Shown: piece after piece, positions 42,626 to 54,292 of the stretch | How positions within the stretch are numbered: the first letter of the stretch is position 1 | Layout: each line of letters begins with the position of its first letter | Assembly (NCBI RefSeq): GCF_014333445.1 | Contig: NZ_JACRYU010000014.1 | Span: forward strand, 62,001-126,000 | Origin: Terrisporobacter mayombei | GTDB taxonomy: Bacteria; Bacillota; Clostridia; Peptostreptococcales; Peptostreptococcaceae | DNA: 64,000 nucleotides | Direction of reading: 5' to 3' | Program-made: the position numbers and the translations under genes | The notes under the pieces: generated by a model | What the model saw: the letters and a program-made list of their open reading frames with translations, nothing else | Told to the model about the DNA's origin: nothing | The model's database searches: none

Positions 42626-44791
42626 TTACTCTGATTTTAAATCTTCTTCTATATCACTATCTTCCAACTTAGCAATTAGACTAAAGTCTATTTCTCTAAA
42701 GTCCACATTTACATTTTCAACTTTTATTCTTACAGTATCACCAATTCTAAAAGTTTTCTTAGTTCTCTCACCAATTATAGAATAAGTTTCTTGATTATAA
42801 ATATAATAATCATCTCTCATATGTGCAAGTCTTATAAGACCTTCCACAGTATTATCCAGCTCAACAAACATACCAAAAGAAGTCACACTTGATACAACTC
42901 CGTCAAACTCTTGACCTACTTTATCTGCCATATACATAGCTTTGTAAAAATCATGAACATCTCTTTCAGCAAGTTCTGCTGCTCTTTCTCTCTCTGATGA
43001 TTGAGTTGATGCATATTCAACTATATGAGCAAGTTGATCTTGTCTCTTATTATTTATTTTATTATTTAACTGCTCTTTTATTATTCTGTGAATTTGTAAG
43101 TCTGGATATCTTCTTATTGGAGAGGTAAAGTGGCAGTAGTATTTTGCCGCTAATCCAAAGTGACCTACACATTGTGGTGAATATTTTGCTTGTTTCATAG
43201 ATCGAAGCATGATTGTACTTATAGCTTCTTCTTCTTTAGTACCTTTTATTTTTTTGATTACACCTTGAATTTCTTTTGGATGAATTTCTTCCAAATCACC
43301 TTTTAAATGATATCCAAATGTAGCAATAAACTTACTTAGGTCTTCCATTTTTTCTCCTGATGGAGTTTCATGTATTCTATAAACGAAAGGTAACTGTAAC
43401 CAATAGAAATGTTCTGCCACAGTTTCATTAGCCACAAGCATGAACTCTTCTATCATTTTATTAGATATTCTTCTTTCATAAGGCTTAATATCAACAACTT
43501 CACCATTGCCATTTAATATTATTTTTGATTCTGGGAAATCGAAATCTATGGAACCTCTTCTTTCTCTTCTCTTCATTAAAATTCTCGCTAATTTTTCTGC
43601 ATTAACAAAGTCCTCAACTAAAGAAGCAAAAGTTTGTTTTAGCTTTTCGTCATCTTTTTCTAATATATCTGATACTTCTGTATAAGTCATTCTAGCCTTT
43701 GATCTTATAACACTTTCACATATATCAGATTTTACAACTTTACCATTAGAATCTATTTCCATAATACAAGATAAAGTAAGCTTATCTTCAAAAGGATTTA
43801 AAGAACATACACCATTAGAAAGCTGTTTTGGTAACATTGGTATAACTTTATCTACTAAATAAACTGAAGTAGCTCTTTTTAAAGCTTCTTTGTCTAATTT
43901 ATTTTTTTCTCTTACATAATGAGTTACATCTGCTATATGAACTCCTAATTTATAATTTCCATTGTCTAATACTTCTATTGATATAGCATCATCTAAGTCC
44001 TTAGCATCTTCTCCATCTATAGTAAATATATCTAAATCTCTAAAGTCTACTCTTCTAGCTATTTCTGCTTCTAAGTCTTGTTCAGCAACATAATTTGCCT
44101 CATCGATTACTTTTTTAGGGAATTCTTCTGGAAGTCCATGAGCTCTTACTATTGAGTCAATTTCTACTCCCCTTTCACCTTTTCGACCTAATACTTCTAC
44201 TATTTTACCTTCTGGTTTTCTGTTTTCTTGTGGCCAAACTGTAATTTCGCAGACTACTTTATCATCATTTTTTGCTCCAGAGAAATATCTCTTTGGTATA
44301 AATATATCTTGATTGAATTTCTTATCATCAGGCACAACAAAACCAAAACTCTTGTTCTCTTGGAATAAACCAACAACTCTAGTTACTTCTCTTTTTATTA
44401 TTTTAATTATTTTACCTTCCGCTCTTCTCTCATCAGTAGCAGGTGTTACTATTTCTGCCATTACTCTATCATTATGAAGAGCTCCATTAATATCGCTAGC
44501 TGGAATAAATAAATCTTGAGTGAATTCTTCATCTGACTCAACAAATCCAAATCCTTTTCTATGAGATACAAATTTTCCAACAAATAATCCCATTGTATTT
44601 GGAGACATGATTCTACCTTTTTTAGTTCTAACTATGTAGCCATCTTCTTCTAATTCATCTAAAAAGTTATAAAACATTGGCATTTCTGCTGGATGTATAT
44701 TAAATATTTGACCTAATTCTTCTTTTTTTAGAGGACTGTAATGTTTATCATTGATTAACCCAAGTAATTGTTCTCTTAATTGCTCTGTCAT
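42626..44791 (-). CDS. rnr: Ribonuclease R
   Basis: 721 residues from the ATG at 44791, which has AGGAGG 6 nt upstream; the frame extends 11 codons further but without a site. Order: HTH_12-like N-terminus, two cold-shock OB domains (RKGFGFVESDEEFTQDLFIP, NKSFGFVVPDDKKFNQDIFIP), RNB catalytic domain with IDGEDAKDLDDAISI, and S1 domain (GQEFDGVVSSVTSFGMFVEL). A processive 3'-5' exonuclease for structured RNA, also acting with tmRNA in degrading faulty messages. Confidence 0.96.
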   Translation of the reverse strand: MTEQLREQLLGLINDKHYSPLKKEELGQIFNIHPAEMPMFYNFLDELEEDGYIVRTKKGRIMSPNTMGLFVGKFVSHRKGFGFVESDEEFTQDLFIPASDINGALHNDRVMAEIVTPATDERRAEGKIIKIIKREVTRVVGLFQENKSFGFVVPDDKKFNQDIFIPKRYFSGAKNDDKVVCEITVWPQENRKPEGKIVEVLGRKGERGVEIDSIVRAHGLPEEFPKKVIDEANYVAEQDLEAEIARRVDFRDLDIFTIDGEDAKDLDDAISIEVLDNGNYKLGVHIADVTHYVREKNKLDKEALKRATSVYLVDKVIPMLPKQLSNGVCSLNPFEDKLTLSCIMEIDSNGKVVKSDICESVIRSKARMTYTEVSDILEKDDEKLKQTFASLVEDFVNAEKLARILMKRRERRGSIDFDFPESKIILNGNGEVVDIKPYERRISNKMIEEFMLVANETVAEHFYWLQLPFVYRIHETPSGEKMEDLSKFIATFGYHLKGDLEEIHPKEIQGVIKKIKGTKEEEAISTIMLRSMKQAKYSPQCVGHFGLAAKYYCHFTSPIRRYPDLQIHRIIKEQLNNKINNKRQDQLAHIVEYASTQSSERERAAELAERDVHDFYKAMYMADKVGQEFDGVVSSVTSFGMFVELDNTVEGLIRLAHMRDDYYIYNQETYSIIGERTKKTFRIGDTVRIKVENVNVDFREIDFSLIAKLEDSDIEEDLKSE

Positions 44792-45021
44792 ATAATACCT
44801 CCTATTTTTATTTATTATATCCATATTTATTAAATTATTAATATTATTTCCTAAGTTTAATCTAAGTTATTTCTTTATTTTAAAATAGTTATAATAATTT
44901 ATTTATACCACTTATTTTAACTAAAATATTACATTTTGTCTAATTATTGTATATTTGCTTTTTCAAATGTACTTATTTATAATTTATACTAACGTAAAAA
45001 ATAATTGGGGAGTGATATTTT

Positions 45022-45960
45022 TTGGATAACTTAATTTTATCCTTTAATGTAGTAGCGCCATTGTGTCTTGTAATGGCACTTGGATATTTTCTTAAATATA
45101 TGAAAATGTTCGATGAACACTCATTAAATGTAACAAATAACGTTGCTTTTAAAGTGTTTTTACCTTGTTTATTATTTTATAATATTTACACAACAGATGT
45201 AGGAAGTGTATTCGATTCTAGATTGATATTATTTGCCTCCTTATCTATAATTATATCCTTTATTTTTCTATTATTACTAATACCTAAAATAGAAAAAGAT
45301 AATTCTAAAATAGGGGTAATGATTCAAGGTATTTTTCGTAGTAATTTCGTATTATTCGGTATTCCAGTAGCTACTGCATTAGCTGGTGAAGGAAACGTTG
45401 GAACTACAGCTTTATTAATTGGAGTAGTCGTTCCTTTATATAATGTTTTATCTGTAGTTGCTTTAGAAATGTTTAGAGGTGGCCATATTGATTTAAAAAA
45501 GATTGCTCATGGCATAGTTACAAATCCACTTATAATAGGAGCATTTCTTGGTCTACTTTTCTTAATATTTAATATAAAATTGCCTGCATTTATTGTATCT
45601 TCTATTAAAGATTTATCGAAAATTGCTACACCTTTATCTTTGCTACTTCTAGGTGCTTCTTTTTCTTTCTCAGATATAAAAAAATATATAAAAGAAACAG
45701 CTATAGTTGTATTTGGTAAATTAATTGTACTACCTTGCGTATTTTTATCAATTGCATATTTCTTAGGATTTAGGGGAATTGCACTACTTTCTCTTATGGT
45801 TATGTTCTCAGCACCTACTGCTGTATCAAGTTTTCAAATGGCAAAACAAATGGGTGGAGATGGTGATTTGGCAAGTCAAATAGTAGTATTTACTTCTTCA
45901 CTATCTATAGTAACCGTATTTGCATGGATTTTTATTTTAAAACAATTAGCATTAATATAG
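45022..45960 (+). CDS. AEC-family transporter (auxin efflux carrier family)
   Basis: 312 residues, ten membrane helices. N-terminal NVVAPLCLVMALGYFLKYMKMF and the second-half motif NPLIIGAFLGLLFLI; the broken-helix proline regions FRSNFVLFGIPVATAL and MFSAPTAVSSFQMAKQMGGDGDLASQIVVFTSSLSI are typical. It probably exports or exchanges an organic acid (malate, lactate or similar). Start TTG at 45022, with GGGGAGTGAT 8 nt upstream. Confidence 0.88.
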   Translation: MDNLILSFNVVAPLCLVMALGYFLKYMKMFDEHSLNVTNNVAFKVFLPCLLFYNIYTTDVGSVFDSRLILFASLSIIISFIFLLLLIPKIEKDNSKIGVMIQGIFRSNFVLFGIPVATALAGEGNVGTTALLIGVVVPLYNVLSVVALEMFRGGHIDLKKIAHGIVTNPLIIGAFLGLLFLIFNIKLPAFIVSSIKDLSKIATPLSLLLLGASFSFSDIKKYIKETAIVVFGKLIVLPCVFLSIAYFLGFRGIALLSLMVMFSAPTAVSSFQMAKQMGGDGDLASQIVVFTSSLSIVTVFAWIFILKQLALI

Positions 45961-45969
45961 TATTGAAAT

Positions 45970-46007
45970 ATAAAAAGCTGATAAATTTAATTTATCAGCT
46001 TTTTATA
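45970..46007. terminator. Bidirectional terminator
   Basis: ATAAAAAGCTGATAAA / TTTATCAGCTTTTTAT between the convergent AEC transporter gene and the PH-domain gene. Confidence 0.85.
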
Positions 46008-46032
46008 TTTTTATAATTTATATTTTTTTATA

Positions 46033-46398
46033 TTATAATAAAGCTTGAGCTATTATTCTATCAAACTTACGAATATCTACTCCCTTTTGTAGATTTATTT
46101 TTATATGACCTGCCCTAGTCCATAATTCAACTTCTGCATTTAAATCAAATAATTTACCAGCGTTTTCTGTTGACCACATGTTTATTGATGAGTATGGTAA
46201 AGAGTATATCTCTACTTTTTTACCAGTTAAACCTTGAGCATCTCTAACTATTAATCTCTTATTAGTGAAAATTGCACTATCTCTTAATGTTTTATATGCT
46301 GCTACTGCCACTTCCCCTGAAACTAATAATTCATCTACATCTCCTGGTATTTCACATTCAGACACAAAAGTCCATTGTAATATGTTTGTCATATCCAT
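46033..46398 (-). CDS. Bacterial PH-domain protein
   Basis: 121 residues, one bacterial PH (bPH_2/3-like) domain: ISGEVAVAAYKT-type first strand, SAIFTNKRLIVRDAQGLTGKKVEIYSLPYSSI and a C-terminal helix KFDRIIAQALL. Such proteins are soluble and their ligand is unknown. Single gene, with GGGAG before ATG. Confidence 0.82.
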   Translation of the reverse strand: MDMTNILQWTFVSECEIPGDVDELLVSGEVAVAAYKTLRDSAIFTNKRLIVRDAQGLTGKKVEIYSLPYSSINMWSTENAGKLFDLNAEVELWTRAGHIKINLQKGVDIRKFDRIIAQALL

Positions 46399-46602
46399 TG
46401 TTGTCTCCCTCTATTTTATAAGTATAATTTTCTTATATTATAACAAATAAGGTAAACCCCAGCAATAATCTTATTATTCCATATATTGGAATTTACCTTG
46501 CAATTAAAAAATGACTATCTAAATAGATAATCATTCTTTCATTTAAAAACTAAATTTAAGTTTTAACATATTACAATATTAAATCCTGGCCAATATTTAA
46601 TA

Positions 46603-46833
46603 TTATTTATTAACTACTAATAATGCTAATGCATTTATAAAAAATAGTACTGATACTATCTTTGTTGATTTTAAAAGAAATGCTTGTTTTCCTCTTGGTT
46701 TAAAATACGCTTGTGATTCATCATCTCCAGCATATTCTGATGAAAAGTTTCCTTTACCTTCTTGTGGCATTATAACTAACATCAAGAATATAGCCAATAC
46801 AAGTTGTATTCCCATTAATACATTATTTATCAT
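46603..46833 (-). CDS. secG: Preprotein translocase subunit SecG
   Basis: 76 residues with two membrane helices (2-22 and 55-74) and the cytoplasmic loop MPQEGKGNFSSEYAGDDESQ, close to the usual QxxxxxGLSxxF..(G) pattern. It assists SecYE translocation. Monocistronic with TAGGAGG before ATG. A weak stem at 46508-46533 (AATGACTATCT / AGATAATCATT) may terminate it. Confidence 0.9.
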   Translation of the reverse strand: MINNVLMGIQLVLAIFLMLVIMPQEGKGNFSSEYAGDDESQAYFKPRGKQAFLLKSTKIVSVLFFINALALLVVNK

Positions 46834-46932
46834 AGGTAACCTCCTATTTTACGATATTAATAAATACTCAACCTTTAGTTTACCACAGTATTCTATCATT
46901 TACAATGAATTGAGTCATGTTTTGTATCAAAA

Positions 46933-46961
46933 AACTATTCCCAAATTAAATAGGAATAGTT
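46933..46961 (-). terminator. Terminator after the DUF975 gene
   Basis: AACTATTCC / GGAATAGTT stem with T-rich flank, just past the stop at 46970. Confidence 0.7.
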
Positions 46962-46969
46962 CTTTATCA

Positions 46970-47647
46970 TTAACTATATTTTTTGTCATATAAAAGTAAA
47001 TAATAATTACTATAAGTTACTGTCATATAAGGAACTACCCAAAACATGGCTATTCCTAAAGTTATTGCCCCTAGCAAATACCATAATATAAAACTTAAAC
47101 TAAGTATAATTATCTTCCAGAAATAGCCTCTTATAAGATGTATACTCATACTTATAGCTTCAAATACATTTACATCTTTATCCAATATAGTAAATACTGA
47201 AAAAGTGCAATATATAGAGATTATCCCTCCAATAAATAAAGCTATAATCAATATGACAGTTCCTAAAATTGGTATTTTTATTAGATACATGCTTCCTATA
47301 AGAACTGCACCTAAAGTTACTGTTAGTTCTATTAATGATATTAGTATAGAATATAAAATACACTTTATAAAAGTTTTAAGGGTAATTAATATTCTTGCCC
47401 ATCCTACAGTTTCATTACCTTTACTCTTTGCAATTTGTAAACAGCTATTTGTCATAAATATATTTAGTGTAGTCATTACTAGTGCTATGGACAAAGACAT
47501 TAGGCTACTGTCTCTCATACTCATATTATTAGGATAATATCCTGTAATTAAAAATGTAACTGCACTTAATATAACAGGTACTATCCAGTTACGATTCCTA
47601 TTTAATTGTTGTCTTGACATTTCTTTGATGTTTTTTCTATCTATCAT
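46970..47647 (-). CDS. DUF975-family membrane protein
   Basis: 225 residues. A short N-terminal amphipathic part (IKEMSRQQLNRNRNWIVPVILSAV) followed by five to six membrane helices. The arrangement, with YNEEL-like SIHLIRGYFWKIIILSLSFILWYLLGAITLGI, fits the DUF975 integral membrane family of Firmicutes. Function unknown. GGAGG before ATG, 29 nt after msrAB start region upstream; possibly cotranscribed with msrAB. Confidence 0.78.
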   Translation of the reverse strand: MIDRKNIKEMSRQQLNRNRNWIVPVILSAVTFLITGYYPNNMSMRDSSLMSLSIALVMTTLNIFMTNSCLQIAKSKGNETVGWARILITLKTFIKCILYSILISLIELTVTLGAVLIGSMYLIKIPILGTVILIIALFIGGIISIYCTFSVFTILDKDVNVFEAISMSIHLIRGYFWKIIILSLSFILWYLLGAITLGIAMFWVVPYMTVTYSNYYLLLYDKKYS

Positions 47648-47676
47648 AGTATCGTCCTCCTACTATAATAGTTTTG

Positions 47677-48600
47677 CTATAAATACTGTAAATATTCTTC
47701 GTATCCTTCTTCTTTCATTTTATCCTTAGGTATAAATCTAAGTGATGCTGAATTTATACAAAATCTAAGCCCACCTAATTCTTCTGGTCCATCATCAAAT
47801 ACATGACCTAAGTGAGAACCACTTTTTCCACCTACTACTTCTACCCTATTCATATTATGAGAATAATCTTCTTTAAAAGCTAATGCTCCTCTTTGAGCTG
47901 GCTTAGCAAAACTTGGCCATCCACACCCTGAATCAAATTTATCCTTTGAGGTAAATAAAACTTCTCCACTTACAATATCAACATAAATACCCACTTCAAA
48001 ATTATCATAGTATTCATTTCTGAAAGGTGGCTCAGTAATTGCATTTTGAGTTACTTCATATTGCATAGGAGTAAGATTTTTCTTAGCCCACATTTTATTA
48101 ATATGCTTAGCTCTTCCAGAACCACGGAAATATCTATCATAGTGAGTCGGATTCTTTTTATAGTAATATTGATGATAATCCTCAGCTTCATAGAAATGTA
48201 CTGCTTTTAAAATTTCAGTAACTACAGGTTTATCATAAAGTCCGCTTTTATCTAACTCTTCTTTAGACTTTTCTGCCTCCATTCTTTGCTCTTCATCATG
48301 ATAAAAAATCACAGTCTTATAATGATGACCTAAATCTGCAAATTGACCGCCTTCTTGAGTTGGGTCAATAACACTCCAATATATATCTAATAGTTCTTTA
48401 TAACTTATTATTTCATCGTCAAAAGTAATTTGTATAGCTTCAATATGTCCTGTCAAATCAGTACATACTTCTTCGTATGTAGGATTTTCTGTATAGCCTC
48501 CTGTATATCCAGATATTACAGATTCCACACCTTTATATTCATCAAAAGGCTTTACCATACACCAAAAACACCCTCCTGCGAATGTAGCTAATTTCTTCAT
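47677..48600 (-). CDS. msrAB: Peptide methionine sulfoxide reductase, MsrA-MsrB fusion
   Basis: 307 residues. The MsrA domain (1-160) has the active Cys in [14 protein letters not shown] and [16 protein letters not shown]. The MsrB domain (172-307) has [22 protein letters not shown] and the catalytic Cys in [12 protein letters not shown]. The usual structural zinc Cys pairs of MsrB are absent. It repairs both S- and R-methionine sulfoxide in oxidised proteins. AAAGGAG before ATG. Confidence 0.95.
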   Translation of the reverse strand: MKKLATFAGGCFWCMVKPFDEYKGVESVISGYTGGYTENPTYEEVCTDLTGHIEAIQITFDDEIISYKELLDIYWSVIDPTQEGGQFADLGHHYKTVIFYHDEEQRMEAEKSKEELDKSGLYDKPVVTEILKAVHFYEAEDYHQYYYKKNPTHYDRYFRGSGRAKHINKMWAKKNLTPMQYEVTQNAITEPPFRNEYYDNFEVGIYVDIVSGEVLFTSKDKFDSGCGWPSFAKPAQRGALAFKEDYSHNMNRVEVVGGKSGSHLGHVFDDGPEELGGLRFCINSASLRFIPKDKMKEEGYEEYLQYL

Positions 48601-48732
48601 ATATAAGCACTCCTTTCTTATATTGATTATTATTTTTAAAGTTTAATTAATTTATTCCCTAAAAAATTTTATATAATCTAAAAAGTAAATATTTTACTCC
48701 ATTACTCAAGAGCTAATCTTTAGATTATAAAA

Positions 48733-48764
48733 AAATAGACGAACTCTTTTGAGATCGCCTATTT
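48733..48764 (-). terminator. Terminator after pyk
   Basis: AAATAGGCGATCTC / GAGTTCGTCTATTT stem with T-run, after the stop at 48812. Confidence 0.8.
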
Positions 48765-48811
48765 AGGAAAATTTTTATTTAAAGGTTTTTATTAAACTGT
48801 CTTTTCTTTTA

Positions 48812-50236
48812 TTAAACTGTTTCTACTTTTATTAAGTTAGTAGTTCCTTTTACACCAACTGGTACACCAGCAGTTATAACTACTAAGTCTTCTTTATTTA
48901 TATATTCTGCTTTTTCAGCTGATTTTATAGCATTTTCTATAACTTCATCAGTGTTTCCAGCATTTGAAGTTAATAATGGTAAAACTCCCCAAGTTAATGA
49001 TAACTGTCTCATAACTCTTTCATTATCAGTTGTAGCTACTATTGGGCAGTCTGGTCTAAATTTAGATACCATTCTTGCAGTGTGACCTGAAGACGTTGAA
49101 CTTATTATAGCTTTTGCATTTAAGTCCATAGCTGTTGTACAAGTTGCATAACTTATTGCATCTGTAACATTTTTAGCTTTATTAGCTTTGCTTCTTATAG
49201 CTTTATCGTAATCTACAGTCTCTTCTGTTCTTTTTGCTATTGAAGCCATTGTTTTAACTGCTTCTATTGGATATTTACCTGCAGCAGTCTCTCCAGATAA
49301 CATTATTGCATCTGTTCCATCATAAATTGCATTTGCAACGTCTGTAACTTCTGCTCTTGTTGGTCTTGGATTTCTCATCATAGAGTCAAGCATTTGAGTA
49401 GCAGTTATAACTGGTTTCCCTACTTCGTTACATTTTTTTATCATTAATTTTTGAACAACTGGTATATCTTCTGTTGGTATCTCAACACCTAAATCCCCTC
49501 TAGCTACCATTATACCGTCAGATACTTCTATTATTTCATCTAAATTATCTACACCTTCTTGGTTTTCTATTTTAGATATTATTTTTATATCAGTTGCATT
49601 GTTTTCTTCTAATATTTCTCTTATAGCTAATACATCAGATACTTTTCTTACGAATGATGCAGCTATAAAATCTATTCCTTGGCTAATACCAAATTCGATA
49701 TCGCTTCTATCTTTTTCTGTTATAGCTGGTAAATTTACCTTAACACCTGGCACATTTACACCTTTGTGATTTTTAACTATTCCTGAATTTTCAACTATAC
49801 AAACTATATCGTCACCATTTACTTCTTTAACAGTAAGACCTACTAAACCATCATCTATTAATATAGTATTTCCTGGTTTAACATCATCTGCTAATCCTTT
49901 GTAACTTACAGTACATATTTCTTTATTACCCATAACATCTTTCATTGTTATTGTGAAAGTTTGTCCTTCTTCTAGAAGAACTTCTGGTAACTCAAATTGT
50001 CCTGTTCTTATTTCTGGACCTTTAGTATCTAAAAGAATAGCTGTAGGTTGACCTAATTCTTCTCTTATTTTTTTAACTAAGTCTATTCTCCCTTTATGCT
50101 CTTCATGAGAACCGTGTGAAAAGTTCATTCTACATACATTTAAACCACTTTTTATAAGCTCTCTTAATACTTCTTCACTTTCACTAGCTGGTCCTAGCGT
50201 ACAAACAATTTTAGTTCTTTTTATGTTGTTTATCAT
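48812..50236 (-). CDS. pyk: Pyruvate kinase
   Basis: 474 residues. Motifs TLGPASES, MNFSHGSHEEH, LDTKGPEIRTG, the signature IDFIAASFVRK and IISKIENQEG with the catalytic Lys, and ITATQMLDSM. It lacks the PEP-utiliser-like C-terminal domain present in Bacillus pyruvate kinase (585 aa), giving the shorter standard form. Last step of glycolysis, making ATP and pyruvate. A separate unit downstream of eno, with GAGGGAG before ATG. Confidence 0.97.
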   Translation of the reverse strand: MINNIKRTKIVCTLGPASESEEVLRELIKSGLNVCRMNFSHGSHEEHKGRIDLVKKIREELGQPTAILLDTKGPEIRTGQFELPEVLLEEGQTFTITMKDVMGNKEICTVSYKGLADDVKPGNTILIDDGLVGLTVKEVNGDDIVCIVENSGIVKNHKGVNVPGVKVNLPAITEKDRSDIEFGISQGIDFIAASFVRKVSDVLAIREILEENNATDIKIISKIENQEGVDNLDEIIEVSDGIMVARGDLGVEIPTEDIPVVQKLMIKKCNEVGKPVITATQMLDSMMRNPRPTRAEVTDVANAIYDGTDAIMLSGETAAGKYPIEAVKTMASIAKRTEETVDYDKAIRSKANKAKNVTDAISYATCTTAMDLNAKAIISSTSSGHTARMVSKFRPDCPIVATTDNERVMRQLSLTWGVLPLLTSNAGNTDEVIENAIKSAEKAEYINKEDLVVITAGVPVGVKGTTNLIKVETV

Positions 50237-50325
50237 ATCTGACTCTCCCTCTTGCTTTTATTACACACTTAAGTCAGTTTTGGTGTATAATAAATAATGT
50301 TGTTTATTTTATATTTATATTTATG

Positions 50326-50374
50326 AAAAATCCTAGTCAGTAGCCTAAGAATACTACGAATGACTAGGATTTTT
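50326..50374. terminator. Terminator between eno and pyk
   Basis: A perfect 14-bp inverted repeat AAAAATCCTAGTCA / TGACTAGGATTTTT, so pyk needs its own promoter. Confidence 0.9.
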
Positions 50375-50415
50375 TATACTAGAATTGTTAGTAATGCACT
50401 CTTACTAATTACAAA

Positions 50416-51732
<1,317 letters not shown>

Positions 51733-51965
51733 TTAATGCGTACTAATTTAAGAATCTTAATTTAAAATAAATAATTTCAAATTTATTATACTTATTGATG
51801 GGTAAGTTTATAAATTTTTAAATAATTACTTTAAATTTTAATTGTAAATATAATTTCATCCTAAACTAGTAACCTTTTTATAATTTTCATTTTAAATCTT
51901 GTTAATAAATTAATATATTATATATTTATAAATCTCAACTTTCTTCATTTTGAGCAAAGATGATT

Positions 51966-53495
51966 TTATTTACTTATTAATGAATGACCAGTCATTTCTT
52001 CTGGCTGATCTAAATGCATCATATCTAATAAAGTTGGTGCTATATCTGATAACCTACCATCTTCTAATAATTTAGCATTTTTAAATTCTTCACCTGTCAC
52101 TATAAATGGAACAGGATTTGTTGAGTGTGCTGTGATAACTTTTTTTGTTTCTAAATCAAACATTGATTCAGCATTACCATGGTCTGCAGTTATTATTGCA
52201 CTACCACCTACTGAGTTTAGCTTATCAACTAATTTACCAACACATTCATCAACAGCTTCAACAGCCTTTGCAGCTGCTTCCATAACTCCTGTATGACCAA
52301 CCATATCAGGATTTGCGAAGTTTACAACTATTAAATCGTATTTATCTTCATCTATTTTAGCCATTACTTTTTCAACTAATTCTGGTGCAGACATTTCTGG
52401 TTGTAAGTCATAAGTTGCAACCTTTGGAGAAGGTATTAATAATCTATCTTCACCTTCATTAGGCTCTTCTACACCACCGTTGAAGAAGAATGTAACATGA
52501 GCATATTTTTCTGTTTCAGCAGCTCTTAATTGAGTTTTTCCATTCTTAGCTAGGAATTCACCAAGAGTGTTTGTTAATGTTGCTGGACAGAATGCTATAT
52601 TTACATTTTGTATAGTTATATCGTATTCAGTTAAACATACGAAGAATGTCTTTACTTGATTTTTTTCAAATCCAGTAAAATCTTCACAAACTATAGCTCT
52701 AGTTATTTCTCTAGCTCTATCTGGTCTAAAGTTAAAGAATATAACTGAATCTCCTTCTGATATTTTACCAACTGGCGCATTATCTTTCATTATAACTGTT
52801 GGTAATATAAACTCATCATTACTTCCTTTTTGGTAAGAGCTTTCCACAGCTTCACTGGCAGAAGAAGCAGTTTCTCCTTCTCCTTCAACCATAGCTTTAT
52901 AAGCTTTTTCTACTCTTTCCCATCTCTTATCTCTGTCCATTGCATAGTATCTACCGTTTACTGAAGCAAATTCACCACATTCTATACTTGCCATATATTC
53001 TTCCATATCTTTAACATAGTTTATAGCACTTTGTGGATCCGTATCTCTACCATCAGTAAATGCATGAACAAAAACTTTTTTAACACCTTGTCCTTTAGCC
53101 ATTTTGATTAAGGCTTTAAGGTGATCTATATGTGAATGTACTCCACCATCAGATAACAATCCCATGATATGAAGTGCATGTGATTTAGCATTATCCATAG
53201 CTTGACTTAAAACTTCATTTGTAAAGAAGTCTCCGTCTTCAATAGATTTTGTTATTCTAGTTAAATCTTGATATACTATTCTTCCTGCACCTATATTAGT
53301 ATGACCAACTTCAGAGTTACCCATTTGGCCATTTGGAAGTCCAACATCAAGACCACTAGCATTTATTAATGTATTTGGGTATTCTTTAACTATTTTATCT
53401 AGGTTTGGAGTCTTAGCAAGAGCTATTGCACTAGCGCTATCCTCAGTTGAGTATCCAAAACCATCCATAATTATTAAAGCTACTGGTTTTTTCAT
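51966..53495 (-). CDS. gpmI: Cofactor-independent phosphoglycerate mutase
   Basis: 509 residues. Alkaline-phosphatase-fold metal sites IIMDGFGYS, the catalytic Ser in NGQMGNSEVGHTNIGAGR, and TADHGNAE / VVNFANPDMVGHTG. Interconverts 3- and 2-phosphoglycerate using Mn2+. It follows tpiA by 4 nt with AAGGAG at 12 nt. Part of the glycolytic operon. Confidence 0.97.
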   Translation of the reverse strand: MKKPVALIIMDGFGYSTEDSASAIALAKTPNLDKIVKEYPNTLINASGLDVGLPNGQMGNSEVGHTNIGAGRIVYQDLTRITKSIEDGDFFTNEVLSQAMDNAKSHALHIMGLLSDGGVHSHIDHLKALIKMAKGQGVKKVFVHAFTDGRDTDPQSAINYVKDMEEYMASIECGEFASVNGRYYAMDRDKRWERVEKAYKAMVEGEGETASSASEAVESSYQKGSNDEFILPTVIMKDNAPVGKISEGDSVIFFNFRPDRAREITRAIVCEDFTGFEKNQVKTFFVCLTEYDITIQNVNIAFCPATLTNTLGEFLAKNGKTQLRAAETEKYAHVTFFFNGGVEEPNEGEDRLLIPSPKVATYDLQPEMSAPELVEKVMAKIDEDKYDLIVVNFANPDMVGHTGVMEAAAKAVEAVDECVGKLVDKLNSVGGSAIITADHGNAESMFDLETKKVITAHSTNPVPFIVTGEEFKNAKLLEDGRLSDIAPTLLDMMHLDQPEEMTGHSLISK

Positions 53496-53499
53496 TAAA

Positions 53500-54255
53500 C
53501 TATTTCACTCCTTGGTAATTTACAAGTGCTATATAGTCAGCTGGTTGTAAAGATGCTCCACCAACTAATGCACCATCTATGTCACTTTGACCCATTATTT
53601 CTACAACATTTCCTGGTTTAACACTTCCACCATATTGTATTCTAACTTCATTAGCTAAATCTCCATATACAGAAGCAACTACTTCTCTTATGTAAGATAT
53701 AACATCATTAGCTTGCTCTGCTGTAGCAGTTTTTCCAGTTCCTATAGCCCATATTGGTTCATAAGCTATAACAACTTTTTTAAGGTCTTCTTCTTTAACA
53801 TCTTTTAATCCTGCTATTATTTGTTCTTTAACTACATCTTTAGTTTTATCAGTTTCTCTTTGTTCTAATGTCTCTCCACAGCAAAGTATTGGATCTATTC
53901 CAACTTCTAAAGCTTTTAAAACTTTTTTATTTACAGTTTTATCAGTCTCATTGAAATATTCTCTTCTCTCTGAATGTCCGATTACTACATAGTCTATATC
54001 TAATTCTTTAAGCATTAAAGGTGATATTTCTCCTGTGAATGCTCCATTTTCTTCGAAATGCATATTTTGAGCACCAACTTTTACATTAGTACCTTCAGTT
54101 GCTTCTTTTAAATCTTTTAATAAAGTAAATGGTGCACATATAACAGCATCTACTGCTTCATCATTTAAGTTCCCTTTTATTTCATTAACAAATTCTACTG
54201 CTTCTTTTATCGTTTTATGCATTTTCCAGTTTCCTGCAATAATAGGTTTTCTCAT
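53500..54255 (-). CDS. tpiA: Triose-phosphate isomerase
   Basis: 251 residues. NWKMHK with the catalytic Lys, [10 protein letters not shown] with the catalytic His, [13 protein letters not shown] with the catalytic Glu, and the phosphate-binding [10 protein letters not shown] and GALVGGASL. Interconverts dihydroxyacetone phosphate and glyceraldehyde 3-phosphate. GGGAGG before ATG. Confidence 0.98.
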   Translation of the reverse strand: MRKPIIAGNWKMHKTIKEAVEFVNEIKGNLNDEAVDAVICAPFTLLKDLKEATEGTNVKVGAQNMHFEENGAFTGEISPLMLKELDIDYVVIGHSERREYFNETDKTVNKKVLKALEVGIDPILCCGETLEQRETDKTKDVVKEQIIAGLKDVKEEDLKKVVIAYEPIWAIGTGKTATAEQANDVISYIREVVASVYGDLANEVRIQYGGSVKPGNVVEIMGQSDIDGALVGGASLQPADYIALVNYQGVK

Positions 54256-54292
54256 TTTACTTCCTCCCTGTGCGAGCTTTTATTTATTTAAA